Of a stretch of DNA of 41,541 bases, positions 22,556 to 30,949 are shown in pieces. The notes under the pieces were generated by a model. The model had not been told where the DNA came from, did not search any database, and saw nothing but the letters and a program-made list of their open reading frames with translations. The stretch is from an uncultured Oscillospiraceae bacterium (GTDB taxonomy: Bacteria > Bacillota > Clostridia > Oscillospirales > Oscillospiraceae): assembly GCA_910588635.1 (NCBI GenBank), contig CAJUPW010000026.1, positions 1 through 41,541 on the forward strand. The letters run 5' to 3'. Each line of letters starts with the position of its first letter. Positions within the stretch are counted from its first letter, which is position 1. A program made the position numbers and the translations under genes.

Positions 22556-23049
22556 TGGGGGCGGTGAGGAGCTGGCTGCTGACAGTGATCGCGGCCAGCC
22601 TGATCTGCGCCCTGGCCGACGCCCTCATGCCCCCCGGGGCGGTGCGCCGGGTGGGGCGGCTGGTGTGCGGGCTGGTGCTGCTGGGGGCCATCCTGACCCC
22701 GCTGGCCCGGCTGGACCTGTCGGGCGGCCAGCGGTGGCTGGAGGACTATCTGGCCTCCCTGGAGAATCGGGAGGCGGAGCTGGCCGAGACGGTGAACGAG
22801 CAGATGAAAGTCATCATAGAACAGGAGTATGCCGCATATATTGTGGACAAGACGGCCCGGCTGGGCCTGACCTGCGGCATCCGGGTGGAGTGCGGGCTGT
22901 CGGAGGAGGGGCTGTATCTCCCGCTCCGGGTCAGGATATCCGGCGCTCTGACGGAGGGGGAGCGGGCCCGGATTACCCAAATCATTCGGGAGGACCTGGG
23001 CGTTCCGGAGCAGGAGCAGCTGTACATAACGGAGGAGGACACGCCGTGA
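22555..23049 (+). CDS. spoIIIAF: Stage III sporulation protein AF
   Basis: 164 residues. Two membrane helices at the N-terminus (about 5-22 and 33-51, RLVCGLVLLGAILTPLARL) are followed by a domain of about 100 residues on the outer side. It includes a helix with VNEQMKVIIEQEYAAYI and alternating strands ending EDLGVPEQEQLYIT, a ring-building-motif-like fold shared with SpoIIIAG/AH. The ATG shares its A with the stop of spoIIIAE. It lies inside a longer open frame that starts much earlier within spoIIIAE but is only real from here. Confidence 0.92.
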   Translation: MGAVRSWLLTVIAASLICALADALMPPGAVRRVGRLVCGLVLLGAILTPLARLDLSGGQRWLEDYLASLENREAELAETVNEQMKVIIEQEYAAYIVDKTARLGLTCGIRVECGLSEEGLYLPLRVRISGALTEGERARITQIIREDLGVPEQEQLYITEEDTP

Positions 23050-23558
23050 AAGGAAAATGGATGGAGACGGCCCGGAAATGGAGGGAGGCGCTGGGGAGAT
23101 ATCAATATGTGCTTCTGATTATCGCCGTGGGGGCGTTCCTCCTGCTGCTGCCCACAGGGGGACGGGACAGCCCCAGGGAGGAGGCCCCGGTTCAGGCGGA
23201 GGAGAGCGCCTTCGATCTGGAGGGCTTTGAGCGGAAGCTGGAAAAGGCCCTCTCCCAGGTGGAGGGGGCGGGAGAGACGCGGGTAGTACTCACGCTGGAG
23301 GGAGGCAGCCGGCAGGTGCTGGCCCGGAACCAGGACAGGGAGGGAGACGGAAGGGCCTCCAACACGGTGGTCACAGTGGGAAAGGGGTCCGGACAGCAGG
23401 AGGCGGTCCCCATCCAGACGGTGGCCCCGGAGTTCCGGGGGGCGCTGGTGGTCTGCCCCGGCGGTGGAAACGCCGCCACCCGGCTGAAGCTCATCGAGGC
23501 GGTGTCCGCCCTCACCGGACTGGGAAGCGACCGAATCTCGGTGTGCGCCGGGGGATAA
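23046..23558 (+). CDS. spoIIIAG: Stage III sporulation protein AG
   Basis: 170 residues. A short cytoplasmic head, one membrane helix (about 24-41, YVLLIIAVGAFLLLLP) and an extracytoplasmic ring-building domain: FERKLEKALSQVEGAGETRVVLTLEGG, then EFRGALVVCPGGGNAATRLKLIEAVSALTGLGSDRISV. In the known structure of the family AG forms a large ring in the intermembrane space. The start is a GTG overlapping the spoIIIAF stop (GTGA); an in-frame ATG lies 15 bases later. The insert between the two halves of the ring domain (about 95-118) is Gly/Ser-rich. Confidence 0.93.
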   Translation: MKGKWMETARKWREALGRYQYVLLIIAVGAFLLLLPTGGRDSPREEAPVQAEESAFDLEGFERKLEKALSQVEGAGETRVVLTLEGGSRQVLARNQDREGDGRASNTVVTVGKGSGQQEAVPIQTVAPEFRGALVVCPGGGNAATRLKLIEAVSALTGLGSDRISVCAGG

Positions 23559-23586
23559 ATACAATAATCAATAAGGAGGAATTGAC

Positions 23587-24231
23587 ATGAGAACGAAAAA
23601 GACCGGCTGGAGCCAGCTGTGGAAGCGAAACGCTGTGGTGGCGGCCATTGCACTGTTCGTGTGCGCGGCGGTGTACCTCAACTGGAACTACGGCAAGGAG
23701 ACCGACGCGGGCAAGACTCTGGGGCAGTCCGCCATGGTGGGGGGCAGGACCCAGGACCCCCTACTGGGCGGCGACAGCTCAGCGGCGGGCGGCGCGGGCG
23801 AGGAAAATCCCGGCACCGCCGGGGACACCGGTACTGCGGGGGACGCGGGGAACGTACAGAGCTCCGGCGAAACGGGCAGCGCCTACTTCGCCACCGCCCG
23901 GCTCAACCGGCAGCAGGCCCGGGACAGCGCCCTGTCCCTGCTCCAGGACGCCGCCGCCCGGGAGGACGCCGACGAGACGGTGAAAAATCAGCTTAACGAC
24001 AATATCCAGACCATGGCCGACTACACCGTCACCGAGGCTCAGATCGAGAACCTGGTGGTGGCCAAGGGGTACGCCGACTGCGTGGCCTTCATCGGGGAGG
24101 ATACGCTCTCCCTGGCCGTGGCCGCCCCGGAGGGGGGGCTGACCGAGGCGGATACCGCCAAGATCGTGGACGTGGTCAACCGGACCGCCGGCTTTAACGC
24201 CGACCAGATCAGCATCATTGAGGTGGAGTAA
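23587..24231 (+). CDS. spoIIIAH: Stage III sporulation protein AH
   Basis: 214 residues. One membrane helix (about 15-32, AVVAAIALFVCAAVYLNWN) is followed by a low-complexity Gly/Ala/Thr linker (about 55-98). The C-terminal ring-building domain (about 100-214) runs from TARLNRQQARDSALSLLQDAA to FNADQISIIEVE. SpoIIIAH is the mother-cell partner of forespore SpoIIQ across the intermembrane space. The linker is a little longer and more repetitive than in Bacillus. Ribosome binding site AAGGAGG. Last gene of the operon, 28 bases after AG. Confidence 0.94.
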   Translation: MRTKKTGWSQLWKRNAVVAAIALFVCAAVYLNWNYGKETDAGKTLGQSAMVGGRTQDPLLGGDSSAAGGAGEENPGTAGDTGTAGDAGNVQSSGETGSAYFATARLNRQQARDSALSLLQDAAAREDADETVKNQLNDNIQTMADYTVTEAQIENLVVAKGYADCVAFIGEDTLSLAVAAPEGGLTEADTAKIVDVVNRTAGFNADQISIIEVE

Positions 24232-24249
24232 AGTTTTTCCCCCGCGCGG

Positions 24250-24278
24250 TTGTCAAACAGGAAAAAGTGTGGTACAAT
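24250..24278 (+). promoter_or_regulatory. Sigma-A promoter of the Asp23 gene
   Basis: TTGTCA (24250-24255), 17 bases, TACAAT (24273-24278). It lies just after spoIIIAH, so the Asp23 gene is probably expressed independently in vegetative cells. Confidence 0.8.
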
Positions 24279-24320
24279 AATATTATCATCTGGTAATACC
24301 GGGAACAGGAGTGGTATCAC

Positions 24321-24671
24321 ATGAGTGACAGCAAGGATTATGTCTCCCGCTCTGACGAACTGGGCAATATCCACATCTCCGAGGAGGTGCTGGCGGCCAT
24401 CTCCGCCGCCGCCGCGCTGGAGGTGGAGGGGGTCAGCAGTCTGACCAACCCAAGCAAGAAGAATTCCACCCGAGGCATCCACGTCAAGCTGGAGGAGGAG
24501 AAGGTGGTAATTACCATGTCCGTCCTGATGACCTACGGCCACACCATCCCCGAGGTGGGCAAGGCCGTGCAGGAGGCGGTGAAGAACGCCATCGAATCCA
24601 TGAGCGGCCTGGAGGTCGCCGCCGTCAACATCAGCGTGGGCGGCATCGTCTTTCCGCCGAAAGAGCAGTAA
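24321..24671 (+). CDS. Asp23/Gls24 family envelope-stress protein
   Basis: 116 residues covering the whole Asp23/Gls24 domain: ELGNIHISEEVLAAISAAAALEVEGV, then the variable loop, EEKVVITMSVLMTYGHTIPEVGKAVQEAVKNAIESM and the closing VAAVNISVGGIVFP. These cytoplasmic proteins associate with the membrane and are linked to cell-envelope stability; the biochemical role is unknown. In many clostridia a gene of this family sits right after spoIIIAH and before nusB. Here the same position is kept but a terminator and a chemotaxis operon follow. Confidence 0.93.
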   Translation: MSDSKDYVSRSDELGNIHISEEVLAAISAAAALEVEGVSSLTNPSKKNSTRGIHVKLEEEKVVITMSVLMTYGHTIPEVGKAVQEAVKNAIESMSGLEVAAVNISVGGIVFPPKEQ

Positions 24672-24706
24672 AAAATCGCCCCGCTTGAAAAGCGGGGCGA
24701 TTTTTT
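24671..24706. terminator. Bidirectional terminator between Asp23 gene and cheB
   Basis: AAAAATCGCCCCGCTT pairs with AAGCGGGGCGATTTTT around GAAA. T-runs on both strands serve both convergent transcripts. Confidence 0.95.
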
Positions 24707-24711
24707 GACTT

Positions 24712-25842
24712 TTACAGCTTTTGAAGGTGGCGCAGCAGAATGCCGGCGATGTCCTCACAGGAGCCCTGAATCTGAACGGCTCCGATGTTGTAGGCCACCA
24801 TGGGCATGCCGTATACCACGGAGGACTCCTTGTCCTGGCCGATGGTGTAGGCCCCGGCCTGGCGCATCTTGAGCAGACCGTCGGCGCCGTCCCGGCCCAT
24901 TCCGGTCATGATGATGCCGGCCATCCTGCACTTGACCTGCTCGGCCATGGAGAAGAACAGAGCGTCCACCGAGGGGCGGTGGCCGCTGACCTTATCCCCC
25001 GGCTGGCAGGAGACGGTGTAGCGGGTGCCGGAGCGGACGACGCGCATCTGGAAGTCGGCGGGGGCCAGCAAGGCCAGCCCGCGGTGAATCTCGTCGCCGT
25101 GCTTGGCCTCCCGCACCTCCATATGGCACAGCCGGTTGAGCCGGTCAGCGTACATCTGAGTGAAGCCCACGGGCATGTGCTGGACGATGAGCATGCCGGG
25201 GATGTCGGCGGGCAGCCGGGTCATTACCTCCAGGGTGGCCTCCGTGCCGCCGGTGGAGGCCCCCAGGGCAATGATGGTGGCGTCCAGAACGGGCCGGTTG
25301 CCCAGGAGCGGAGGAGCGGGATGGACAGGCTTGCTGCCGGTGAAGGGCAGCTTGACGGCGCCGGACGCGGCGGGCATGCTGGGAATGGCCGGTGTACCGG
25401 GAGCAGCGGGCCTGGGGGCCGGCGGCAGAGTACCGGGCCGGGGACGGACATGGGCGCCGGCGGCCGCGATCACCTTGCCGGTGAGGGCCTGAATAAAAGC
25501 CTCGTTCTTGCCGGGCTCCGGCTTGCGGACAAAGTCCACAGCGCCGGCCTGGAGGGCGTCGAACACCCGCAGGTCCAGAGAGGACACCAGAAGGACGGGG
25601 AGAGGGACGGCAGGGAGCAGCTGCTTTAAGAAGTCGATGCCGTTCATCCCGGGCATCTCCACGTCCAGGGTCATCACGTCAGGCTTTACCTGGTCAATCT
25701 TGGTCTGGGCATCTTTGGCGTTGAAAGCGGTGCCGACCACCTCAATTCTGGGGGAGGCGTTCAGGCCGTTGGAGATCATGGTACGGGCCAGGACGGAGTC
25801 GTCCACAACCAGAACGCGGATTTTTTTATTGGATGGCCACAT
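24712..25842 (-). CDS. cheB: Chemotaxis response regulator protein-glutamate methylesterase
   Basis: 376 residues. It removes methyl groups from chemoreceptors and can deamidate them. The receiver domain (about 8-125) has the acidic pair VVDDS and phosphoacceptor D60 in MTLDVEMPG. A Pro/Ala-rich linker (about 130-180) is longer than in enteric CheB. The catalytic domain (about 190-376) holds the triad: Ser in LGASTGGTEA, His in VQHMPVGF and Asp in GMGRDGADG. Last gene of the leftward operon cheA-cheW-cheR-cheB. AAAGGAG precedes the ATG. A 12-bp hairpin lies between cheR and cheB. Confidence 0.96.
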   Translation of the reverse strand: MWPSNKKIRVLVVDDSVLARTMISNGLNASPRIEVVGTAFNAKDAQTKIDQVKPDVMTLDVEMPGMNGIDFLKQLLPAVPLPVLLVSSLDLRVFDALQAGAVDFVRKPEPGKNEAFIQALTGKVIAAAGAHVRPRPGTLPPAPRPAAPGTPAIPSMPAASGAVKLPFTGSKPVHPAPPLLGNRPVLDATIIALGASTGGTEATLEVMTRLPADIPGMLIVQHMPVGFTQMYADRLNRLCHMEVREAKHGDEIHRGLALLAPADFQMRVVRSGTRYTVSCQPGDKVSGHRPSVDALFFSMAEQVKCRMAGIIMTGMGRDGADGLLKMRQAGAYTIGQDKESSVVYGMPMVAYNIGAVQIQGSCEDIAGILLRHLQKL

Positions 25843-25876
25843 ATGGAACTCTCCTTTAAACAGGCAATGATACGTG

Positions 25877-25903
25877 ATCCCGGCCCGGTTTCCGGGCCGG
25901 GAT
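25877..25903 (-). other. Perfect hairpin in the cheR-cheB gap
   Basis: ATCCCGGCCCGG pairs with CCGGGCCGGGAT around a three-base loop, without a T-run. It lies inside the operon, so it probably affects mRNA processing, stability or the level of cheB rather than ending transcription. Confidence 0.7.
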
Positions 25904-25909
25904 GCGGGA

Positions 25910-26716
25910 TTATTTCCTTCGGAAGGTGGACGGGGCCACCGTGATATAGGGGGCGTCCTTGCTCAGGTTCTCAGAATGGCTGATCATCAGATAGCCGCCG
26001 GGGACGGTAGCGTCGTGGAAGCGGCGCACCAGGGCGTCCTTGGTGGGCTGGTCAAAGTAAATCATCACATTCCGGCAGAAGATGACATCAAACTTGGTAC
26101 GGAACTTGATGGGGTCCATCAGATTGAAGGTCTGGAAAATCACGTTGTTGCGCACATCGGGCGTTACGGCGTAGCGGCTGCCCTCAACCTTTTTGAAGTA
26201 CTTCCTGCGCCAGGATTCGGGCACGGTGTCAGGCACCTCATAGATGCCCTTTTTGGCCTTGGACAGGGCTTGCTGGGAGATGTCGGTGGCCAGAATGCGG
26301 GTGTCCCACTGGCTGGCCTGCAGGCCCAGAAAGTCCTTGATGTACATGGTCAGGTTGTATGGCTCCTCGCCGCTGGAACAGCCGGCGCTCCAGATGGCGA
26401 TGGACTTCTTTCTCTCGTATTTATGCACCAGCTCAGGCAGAATTACCTTGGTAAAAAAGTCAAAGTGTTCCGTCTCCCGCATGAAGAAGGTGTAGTTGGT
26501 GGTCAGGCGGTTGAGCACCAGCTCAATTTTCTGGGGGTCCTTCTCTTTCAGAAGCTGGGTGATGAACGGAGTGAAGCTGGTGTATCCCTGTTCGGAGACA
26601 AGGGAGGAAAGACGGCTGGTGACCAACTGACGCTTTTCCTGCAAGGTAATGCCGTATTGCGTCTTGATAAAGTTTGTCAGTCTGTTAAAATCTTCGTCTA
26701 AGATGGTCTGAATCAT
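25910..26716 (-). CDS. cheR: Chemotaxis protein methyltransferase
   Basis: 268 residues. It uses S-adenosylmethionine to methylate glutamates of chemoreceptors. The helical N-terminal domain (about 1-75) includes FIKTQYGITLQEKRQLVTSRL. The catalytic domain has the SAM-binding motif IWSAGCSSGEEPYNLTM, the Asp of ILATDISQQALSKA and VIFCRNVMIYFD near the end. Ribosome binding site GGAGGGG. It lies between cheW and cheB. Confidence 0.96.
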   Translation of the reverse strand: MIQTILDEDFNRLTNFIKTQYGITLQEKRQLVTSRLSSLVSEQGYTSFTPFITQLLKEKDPQKIELVLNRLTTNYTFFMRETEHFDFFTKVILPELVHKYERKKSIAIWSAGCSSGEEPYNLTMYIKDFLGLQASQWDTRILATDISQQALSKAKKGIYEVPDTVPESWRRKYFKKVEGSRYAVTPDVRNNVIFQTFNLMDPIKFRTKFDVIFCRNVMIYFDQPTKDALVRRFHDATVPGGYLMISHSENLSKDAPYITVAPSTFRRK

Positions 26717-26752
26717 CCCAGAGTCCCCTCCTTTTTGGCGATGCAGTCAAAA

Positions 26753-27241
26753 TCAGTCGTGAAGCAGCAGCTCACAGTCAAGCTCCAGCATGGTATTGCC
26801 GTCGGGCAAGGTACACATACCGGAGACCATGGCCTGGCTGGTGCTGGTGGGCACGGGCAGGATGGCGTCCAGAGGGACATCTACCATCTGTTCCACCATG
26901 TCCACCAGGATGCCCACCATACTGCCCTCCACGTCAACAACGATGCCGCAGAAATTGTTCTGATCCGGCTTCCCCAGGCGCAGCCGGATGTCCACGATGG
27001 GGACAATCTGGCCGCGGAGGTTGATGACCCCTTTGACATAGTTGGGGACGTGGGGGACGTAGGTGATGGTGTAATCCGTAATAATGTCTTTCACCTGCTC
27101 GGCCTTGATGCCGTACATCAAACTGTCGGAGGAGAAGATCAGATACTTTTCGGTGACAATTTCGGGAAGTTGTTCAGTGTAGTTATCCACCTCCTGCTCG
27201 CGCGCGAACAGGACTTCCTCAGATTTTGAGATTTGCGCCAT
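26753..27241 (-). CDS. cheW: Chemotaxis adaptor protein CheW
   Basis: 162 residues. It bridges chemoreceptors and the CheA kinase. The SH3-like double domain shows EKYLIFSSDSLMYGIKAEQV, YVPHVPNYVKGVINLRGQIVPIVDIR (the receptor/CheA contact region) and GIVVDVEGSMVGILVDMVEQM. The first 28 residues are an acidic extension. The ribosome binding site is GGGAGA. It lies 28 bases after cheA. Confidence 0.96.
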   Translation of the reverse strand: MAQISKSEEVLFAREQEVDNYTEQLPEIVTEKYLIFSSDSLMYGIKAEQVKDIITDYTITYVPHVPNYVKGVINLRGQIVPIVDIRLRLGKPDQNNFCGIVVDVEGSMVGILVDMVEQMVDVPLDAILPVPTSTSQAMVSGMCTLPDGNTMLELDCELLLHD

Positions 27242-27269
27242 AGTTTAGCTCTCCCTTCTATTCACCCGG

Positions 27270-29351
27270 TCAAAAGATGTTGTGGGCGGCGGTATACACG
27301 TTAATCACGTCCAGAATAATGCTGATGCTGCCGTCGCCCAGAATGGAACATCCGGTGATGCCGTAGTTCTTCACGCCGAAGCTGTTCACGTAGTTGGGCA
27401 AGGGCTTGACCACGATCTGGTGCTCGCCGATGAGCTCATCGACAAACAGGCAGTAGGAGTGTTCGCCGGCCTCTACCCACATCAGGATGCCGTCCTCAAT
27501 TTTCTCGTAGCCCTGGCTCATCTGGAAGAGATCTTTGGCCCGGATGATGGGGTAGAAGCTGTCCCGAATCTTGACCATCTCGCCCTGGGCGGGGTCGTGA
27601 ATCACGTCCTTGGCGGTGACCTTGAGGGAGGACTGGATGCTGTTGATGGGGATGGTAAACATGGAGTCGCCCACCGAGACCTCCATACCGTCCATGATGG
27701 CCATGGTCAGAGGAATCTTCAGCGTGGTGGTCATACCCTTGCCCCACTCGCTGGTGATGGACACCGTGCCGCCCACGTCGGCCACGTTCTTCTTCACCAC
27801 GTCCATGCCCACGCCTCTGCCGGAGTACTCGGTAACCTCGGTATTGGTGGAGAAGCCGGGCATCATCAGGAAGTTGAGGATTTCCTTCTGGCTGTACTCA
27901 TGGTCAGGCTGGGCCAGGCCCTGGCGGATGGCCTTGTTGAGCACCGCCTGGAGGTCCACGCCCTGGCCGTCGTCCTTGATCTCAATGATGACCTCGCTGC
28001 CGGTGTGCCGGGCAGAGAGGATTACCTCGCCCACCGGGTCCTTGCCGGCGGCCACGCGGTCGGCCTCGTTTTCCTCCAGGCCGTGGTCCATGGAGTTGCG
28101 GACGATGTGCATGATGGGGTCGCCAATGGCGTCCACGATGGTCTTATCCACCTCGGTGTCCTCACCGATGAGGGTGAGCTTGGCCTTCTTGCCCAGCTTC
28201 TTGCTCATGTCCCGGACGATGCGGTTCATCTTCTGGAAGGTGCCGGACACGGGCACCATGCGCAGCGACATGGATACGTCCTGCAAATCGTCGGTGAGCT
28301 TGCGCAGGTCACGGGCGGACTTGGTGAAATTGTCCAGCCGCAGCCCCTTCAGGTCAGGGGAGGCGGTGACCATGGATTCGGTAATGACAATCTCGCTGAC
28401 CACCGCCAGCAGCTGGTCCAGCTTGGACAGGTTGACGCTGATGAGGCTCTCCTTGGCGTGCTGCTGTCCGGCGGCGGGGGCGGGCGCGGGCGCGGACTTG
28501 GCCGCGGGAGCTTCGGCCTTGGGGGCCTGGGCGGCGGGAGCGGGGGCCTCGGACTTGGGTGCCTCCTGAGCGGGGGCGGGAGCGGGCTTGGCCGCGTCCA
28601 CCGGCTGGTACTCCCGGACGGAGCCAGCATTCTTCACGCCGGGAATGGCGCTGCTCCGGTCGTCGGCGGTGCGGAACCAGACAAAGAAGCCCTGGTCGGC
28701 AATGATGTCCGAGGTGGAGGGGTCGGTCTCCACATTTTCGGGGACGCAGATAAAGTCTCCGCAGTAGTCCTTTACGTTGTTGATGAGCATAAAGGCCCGG
28801 AGGTTCTCCATGCCGCTGCCCTCGTCAAAAAATGCATGGATGCCGTAGGGGTAGTCCTGGTTGACGGCGCTGACGGCGGGAGCGGCGGCCTCGGCGGCGG
28901 GAGCGCTTTCGTCGGCGGCCGGGGCCTCCTCGGCGGGAGCGGCGGGGTTGCCCTGAATTTTATCAATCAGGCTATTAATTTTATTTACGATGTTGTCGAT
29001 AGACTGAGAGAGGGGGTCTCCATTTTCAACTTTTTCAATTTCCCCCCGGAAGAAGTCCACAGCCTGGAACAGCATATCGAACAGTTCCGGCTTTGTCTGC
29101 TCCGGAACCACATCCATCCCCTTTTCGCGGACGATGAAGAACATGTCCTCGATCCGGTGAGCCACCGTCATCAGGGAACTGAACTCCATCATGGCGGAAG
29201 AACCCTTGATGGTGTGCATGATACGGAAAATCTCATTGACACTGTCCTCGGAGAATGTATCCGCCTGTTCCGCGGTCAGCAGGATCCCGTCCAGCTGTTC
29301 CAGCAGGGTGTTGGTCTCATACAGATACATATCCAGAATGCTGTCGCCCAT
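27270..29351 (-). CDS. cheA: Chemotaxis sensor histidine kinase CheA
   Basis: 693 residues, first gene of the operon. The HPt domain (about 1-105) has the phosphorylated His46 in IMHTIKGSSAMM. An Ala/Pro/Glu-rich linker is followed by a CheY/CheB-docking (P2-type) domain (about 165-250, YGIHAFFDEGSGMENLRAF), then a second long Ala/Pro/Lys linker (about 255-300). The dimerisation helices (SLISVNLSKLDQLLAVVSEIV) come next. The ATPase domain has HIVRNSMDHGLE (N box), IKDDGQGVD (G1), FSTNTEVTEYSGRGVGMDVV (F and G2 boxes). A CheW-like regulatory domain closes it (about 560-693). The two linkers are long but in proportion to other clostridial CheA. RBS is GGTGG. No cheY is present in the window. 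Confidence 0.96.
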   Translation of the reverse strand: MGDSILDMYLYETNTLLEQLDGILLTAEQADTFSEDSVNEIFRIMHTIKGSSAMMEFSSLMTVAHRIEDMFFIVREKGMDVVPEQTKPELFDMLFQAVDFFRGEIEKVENGDPLSQSIDNIVNKINSLIDKIQGNPAAPAEEAPAADESAPAAEAAAPAVSAVNQDYPYGIHAFFDEGSGMENLRAFMLINNVKDYCGDFICVPENVETDPSTSDIIADQGFFVWFRTADDRSSAIPGVKNAGSVREYQPVDAAKPAPAPAQEAPKSEAPAPAAQAPKAEAPAAKSAPAPAPAAGQQHAKESLISVNLSKLDQLLAVVSEIVITESMVTASPDLKGLRLDNFTKSARDLRKLTDDLQDVSMSLRMVPVSGTFQKMNRIVRDMSKKLGKKAKLTLIGEDTEVDKTIVDAIGDPIMHIVRNSMDHGLEENEADRVAAGKDPVGEVILSARHTGSEVIIEIKDDGQGVDLQAVLNKAIRQGLAQPDHEYSQKEILNFLMMPGFSTNTEVTEYSGRGVGMDVVKKNVADVGGTVSITSEWGKGMTTTLKIPLTMAIMDGMEVSVGDSMFTIPINSIQSSLKVTAKDVIHDPAQGEMVKIRDSFYPIIRAKDLFQMSQGYEKIEDGILMWVEAGEHSYCLFVDELIGEHQIVVKPLPNYVNSFGVKNYGITGCSILGDGSISIILDVINVYTAAHNIF

Positions 29352-29426
29352 AAAAACGCCACCTTTTCTTAGTTTGCTTGACGGAGGGTACAGACCGCAA
29401 GGGCATAGTACACCTGCCTATCTATA

Positions 29427-29454
29427 ATCATACTCATTATATCGGCACTGTCAA
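29427..29454 (-). promoter_or_regulatory. Sigma-A promoter of the chemotaxis operon
   Basis: On the minus strand TTGACA (29449-29454), 16 bases, TATGAT (29427-29432). No clear sigma-D (flagellar) promoter was seen on either strand in the 29352-29512 gap. Confidence 0.7.
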
Positions 29455-29512
29455 TTAGAAAATTAAGATTCCCAGAAAAAAAACAAAGTTTTACTGAAAT
29501 GGGGTGTCGCCA

Positions 29513-30949
29513 ATGCCAGATCTGCTTGGTGTGACCAACCCGGTACCGGGCCATGATAACAGCAACGTAAACCGAAATATTCCCGTATCGCCCAACGATA
29601 CCCGAATCCAGAACGCCCCCGACCCCTCCCGGGTCAGCCGGCCGGACAACCGGACGGAGCGGCAGGACACCGGCGATTCCACCGGAAGCCAGGCTCTGCG
29701 CTACGACTCCAACTTCGCCGCCTTCCTCCAGCGCATGGCCGGCACCCCCGGGATGGGGGAGAGCCTGCGCACCCTCTTCGCCATGTTCGAGGGGAAGGTG
29801 GTCTCCTCCGGCATCGAGGAGGGGCTGGCCAGCGAGATGGGCGCCCTGCTCAACATGCTGAAGATGGACGAGAGCCAGCTGGGGAAATTCCTGTTCTCCC
29901 AGATGGCCAACGGCACCCGCTTCGGCGGCGCCCTCTTCGACGTGCTGCGGAGCGCCTACGCCTCCAGCGGCTCCGAGGCGGTGCGGAACAATATCCTCCA
30001 GTTTCTGAAGAAGTATGGGGATTACTCCTCCACGCCCCACATCCAGGGCAACCTGCTGCGCACCCTGACCAAGCTGACCCGGGCCATTCCGGCCAGCTGG
30101 GGCAGCCAGCTGCTGCCCATGGTGTCCCAGCTGGAGGGGAAGCTGAACGCCGGGGACCGGGCGGGGGCGCTGAAGCTGCTCCAGGGCTCCATCCTCCCCT
30201 TCCTGTCCAACTACACCAGCAAGACCAACGACATGGGCCTGTCCCGGACGCTGATCTCCATGCTGGCTCTGGACATCTCGCGCTATGAAAACGGCGGCGA
30301 GGAGGGCCTGCTCCAGGCCTTCCACCAGCTCACCAGCAGCCCCGGGCTGCGGGAGAAGCTGGGGGGGCTGTCAGACGAGGCGCTGCTGAAGCTGCTGGAC
30401 AGCACCAGCTTCGCCAAGGCCGCCGAGGGGGACCAGTTCGCCTCCCAGCTGTCCAGGGCCGCCCAGCAGGCCCTTCAGGGAGGGGCGAAGAACGAGGTGC
30501 AGGAGGCTTTCCGCAACATCGTGTCCGCCTTCCTGGTCAACGAGAGCGTCCACATGCCCCTCAACCATATCCTGCTCCCCCTGGAGTGGGACGGAAAAAT
30601 GGCTTTTTCCGAGATGTGGGTGGACCCGGACGCCGAGGAGAACCTGAAACGGGGCAAAGGGGAGCGGCCCAACACCCTGCGCTTCCTGTTCAAGATCGAC
30701 ATCCAGGGCCTGGGCTTTTTCGACATGGTTCTGGCCTGTCAGGGGGAGCGGGTGGACGTGCAGGTGTTCTGCCCGGAGAAGGTGACGCCCTTTACCCAGC
30801 TGGTTCAGGGAGAACTTTCCCGCATTCTGACCGACAACGGACTGTCCGCCGGCGCGGTACAGGTCCAGCGCATGGACCGGCCGCTGACCATATCCGGGGT
30901 GTTCCCCCGGATCTTTGAGGGGGAGAACAGCATCAATGTCAAGATATGA
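29513..30949 (+). CDS. FliK-like protein with C-terminal hook-length domain, YlqG type
   Basis: 478 residues. The N-terminal 65 are unstructured (Asn, Pro, Asp, Arg rich) without a signal peptide. A long all-helical middle (about 65-345) has MGESLRTLFAMFEGK and many Leu-spaced repeats. The C-terminal part (about 350-478) resembles the Flg_hook domain of FliK: LPLEWDGKMAFSEMWVDP, then LRFLFKIDIQGLGFFDMVLACQGERVDVQVFCP. In B. subtilis the pair ylqG-ylqH has the same order, FliK-like then FlhB-C-like. The function of that pair is not established. The ATG at 29513 was preferred to a GTG nine bases earlier, with GGGG 8 bases upstream. It diverges from cheA. Confidence 0.78.
   Translation: MPDLLGVTNPVPGHDNSNVNRNIPVSPNDTRIQNAPDPSRVSRPDNRTERQDTGDSTGSQALRYDSNFAAFLQRMAGTPGMGESLRTLFAMFEGKVVSSGIEEGLASEMGALLNMLKMDESQLGKFLFSQMANGTRFGGALFDVLRSAYASSGSEAVRNNILQFLKKYGDYSSTPHIQGNLLRTLTKLTRAIPASWGSQLLPMVSQLEGKLNAGDRAGALKLLQGSILPFLSNYTSKTNDMGLSRTLISMLALDISRYENGGEEGLLQAFHQLTSSPGLREKLGGLSDEALLKLLDSTSFAKAAEGDQFASQLSRAAQQALQGGAKNEVQEAFRNIVSAFLVNESVHMPLNHILLPLEWDGKMAFSEMWVDPDAEENLKRGKGERPNTLRFLFKIDIQGLGFFDMVLACQGERVDVQVFCPEKVTPFTQLVQGELSRILTDNGLSAGAVQVQRMDRPLTISGVFPRIFEGENSINVKI

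Noticed and set aside
28440..28980. Repetitive GC-rich stretch in cheA, considered as a repeat array
   Set aside because: It encodes the Ala/Pro/Glu linkers of CheA; the repetition comes from codon reuse and has no spacer-repeat structure.
27282..29372. 696-codon plus-strand open frame opposite cheA
   Set aside because: cheA on the minus strand carries every kinase motif, while the opposite frame is a Gly/Val/His-rich shadow.
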